A stretch of DNA of 5,388 nt from JAULUH01 sp032111745 (lineage in GTDB: Bacteria > Chloroflexota > Anaerolineae > JAAEKA01), in the NCBI GenBank assembly GCA_032111745.1, contig JAULUH010000234.1, positions 1 to 5,388 of the forward strand, written 5' to 3'. The notes below the pieces were generated by a model. It saw nothing but the letters and a program-made list of their open reading frames with translations. It made no database searches and was not told the origin of the DNA. The translations under genes were made by a program, and so were the position numbers. The first letter of the stretch is position 1; each line of letters opens with the position of its first letter. This document shows positions 4,861-5,388 of the stretch, piece by piece.

Positions 4861-5388
4861 ATGGACTGGAAGTCACTCTACTGCCCTAATCAGCGCTGCA
4901 AATACTACGGGATGCCGTTTGATCCAGGCTATTTGGTGAAGAATGGTAGTAGTCATGGCCAGAAACAAGCCTTATGCAAAGGATGCGGTACAAGCGTGTC
5001 GATAAGGTATGGAACAGCCTACATGGATCTGCACGCAGAGCCGGCGATTTTCGAGATGGCAGTGCGGGCCTTGGCGGAAGGAAATTCAATCCGGGCAACG
5101 GCTCGCATCTTCCAGGTAGACAAGGACACGGTTTGCGAATGGCTTGACCGGGCTGCTCAACATTGTCGCTTGGTGATGCTCTATCTCTGGCGAGATCTTC
5201 GTGTCCTTGAATGCCAACTGGACGAACTCTGGAGCTTTGTCCATACCAAGGAGCACAACCTGCCTTTCGCCAAGTTCTACGACGAGACCTATGGTGATGC
5301 TTGGGTCTGGGTGGCGTTTGGTGCTTGCCTTTGTCATCGGCAAACGCACTCAAGATAGCGCCGATTTACTGTTAGAGCGGGTCGTTCA
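4861..5388 (+). pseudogene. IS1-family transposase, frameshifted and cut by the window end
   Basis: The first frame runs from ATG 4861 to a stop at 5356-5358 (165 residues). An N-terminal zinc-finger-like part has C8, C13, C39 and C42. A helix-turn-helix follows at about 66-95 (AVRALAEGNSIRATARIFQV), and then the InsB-like catalytic part begins with LDELWSFVHTKE, where D121 is the probable first catalytic aspartate, and KFYDETYGDAWVWVAF. After VAF (residue 153) the family sequence continues in the next frame from 5315: RLVLAFVIGKRTQDSADLLL, still open at the window end. The later catalytic residues would be in that second frame, so the 165-residue product should be inactive. InsA-like and InsB-like parts are fused in one frame, unlike enterobacterial IS1. 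GAGGAGAG at 4849-4856 is a strong Shine-Dalgarno. The change needed is +1, not the -1 shift used by IS1, and about four residues appear missing, so a deletion or assembly error is more likely than programmed frameshifting. Confidence 0.8.

Larger units (their letters stand above)
4766..5388 (+). mobile_element. IS1-family insertion sequence, left end and most of the transposase; right end outside window
   Basis: The element carries an IS1-type transposase gene from 4861. Its left end is placed at 4766 for three reasons: the phosphoesterase coding sense stops there, GGTAGTGTCCC at 4766-4776 looks like an IS1-family terminal repeat (IS1 itself begins GGTGATG), and base composition changes from GC-rich to about 50% GC. 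IS1-family elements make 8-9 bp target duplications, so CCGGAATTC (4757-4765), or its last eight bases, would be expected again after the right end. The right inverted repeat is not in the window, so the boundary could not be confirmed. Confidence 0.7.

Noticed and set aside
5311..5358. Programmed ribosomal frameshift in the transposase
   Set aside because: The change needed is +1 and not -1, no slippery A-run is present at the site, and residues appear to be missing.
1..5388. tRNA, rRNA, CRISPR array, riboswitch
   Set aside because: I found no cloverleaf, rRNA core sequence, regularly spaced direct repeats or known riboswitch core by eye.

Overview
This is a GC-rich bacterial fragment. One 60-base block that I counted in the dehydrogenase gene is about 67% GC, against about 50% for the first 60 bases of the transposase gene. 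A 10-base run of N at 4477-4486 shows that it comes from a draft or metagenome assembly. Thioredoxin-type ArsC, a short TsaA/TrmO protein, a secreted PQQ-type sugar dehydrogenase and near-perfect intergenic hairpins would fit a free-living environmental bacterium. Chloroflexota is my weak guess; nothing here proves the phylum.

Left part (1-1591, + strand): three genes in one direction. These are the C-terminal part of an arsenate reductase (arsC, cut by the window edge), a TsaA/TrmO-type tRNA methyltransferase gene 9 bases later, and a class I SAM-dependent methyltransferase with a GTG start and a clear Shine-Dalgarno. The first two look co-transcribed and the third may be. A perfect 20-bp inverted repeat follows the third stop codon.

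Middle (1592-3573): a gene-free stretch of about 420 bases with two strong hairpins leads into an exported Glc/sorbosone dehydrogenase-type PQQ enzyme with a signal peptide. A perfect 36-base palindrome lies after it, in the gap between two convergent genes.

Right part (3574-4765, - strand): two adjoining genes joined by an ATGA stop/start overlap, both resembling the 2H phosphoesterase (2'-5' RNA ligase/cyclic phosphodiesterase) superfamily. The upstream gene is damaged twice. The assembly gap has the wrong length for its frame, and its N-terminal part, where the first HxT motif should be, is replaced by an insertion sequence.

End (4766-5388, + strand): the left end of an IS1-family element. 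It carries a probable terminal GGTAGTG end, an internal promoter and a stem-loop that covers the transposase Shine-Dalgarno. The transposase gene is frameshifted near 5315, probably by a small deletion, so this copy looks dead as assembled. The most interesting points are the IS-split tandem 2H pair, the RBS-masking hairpin with a promoter that starts transcription inside its left arm, and the family of perfect intergenic palindromes.
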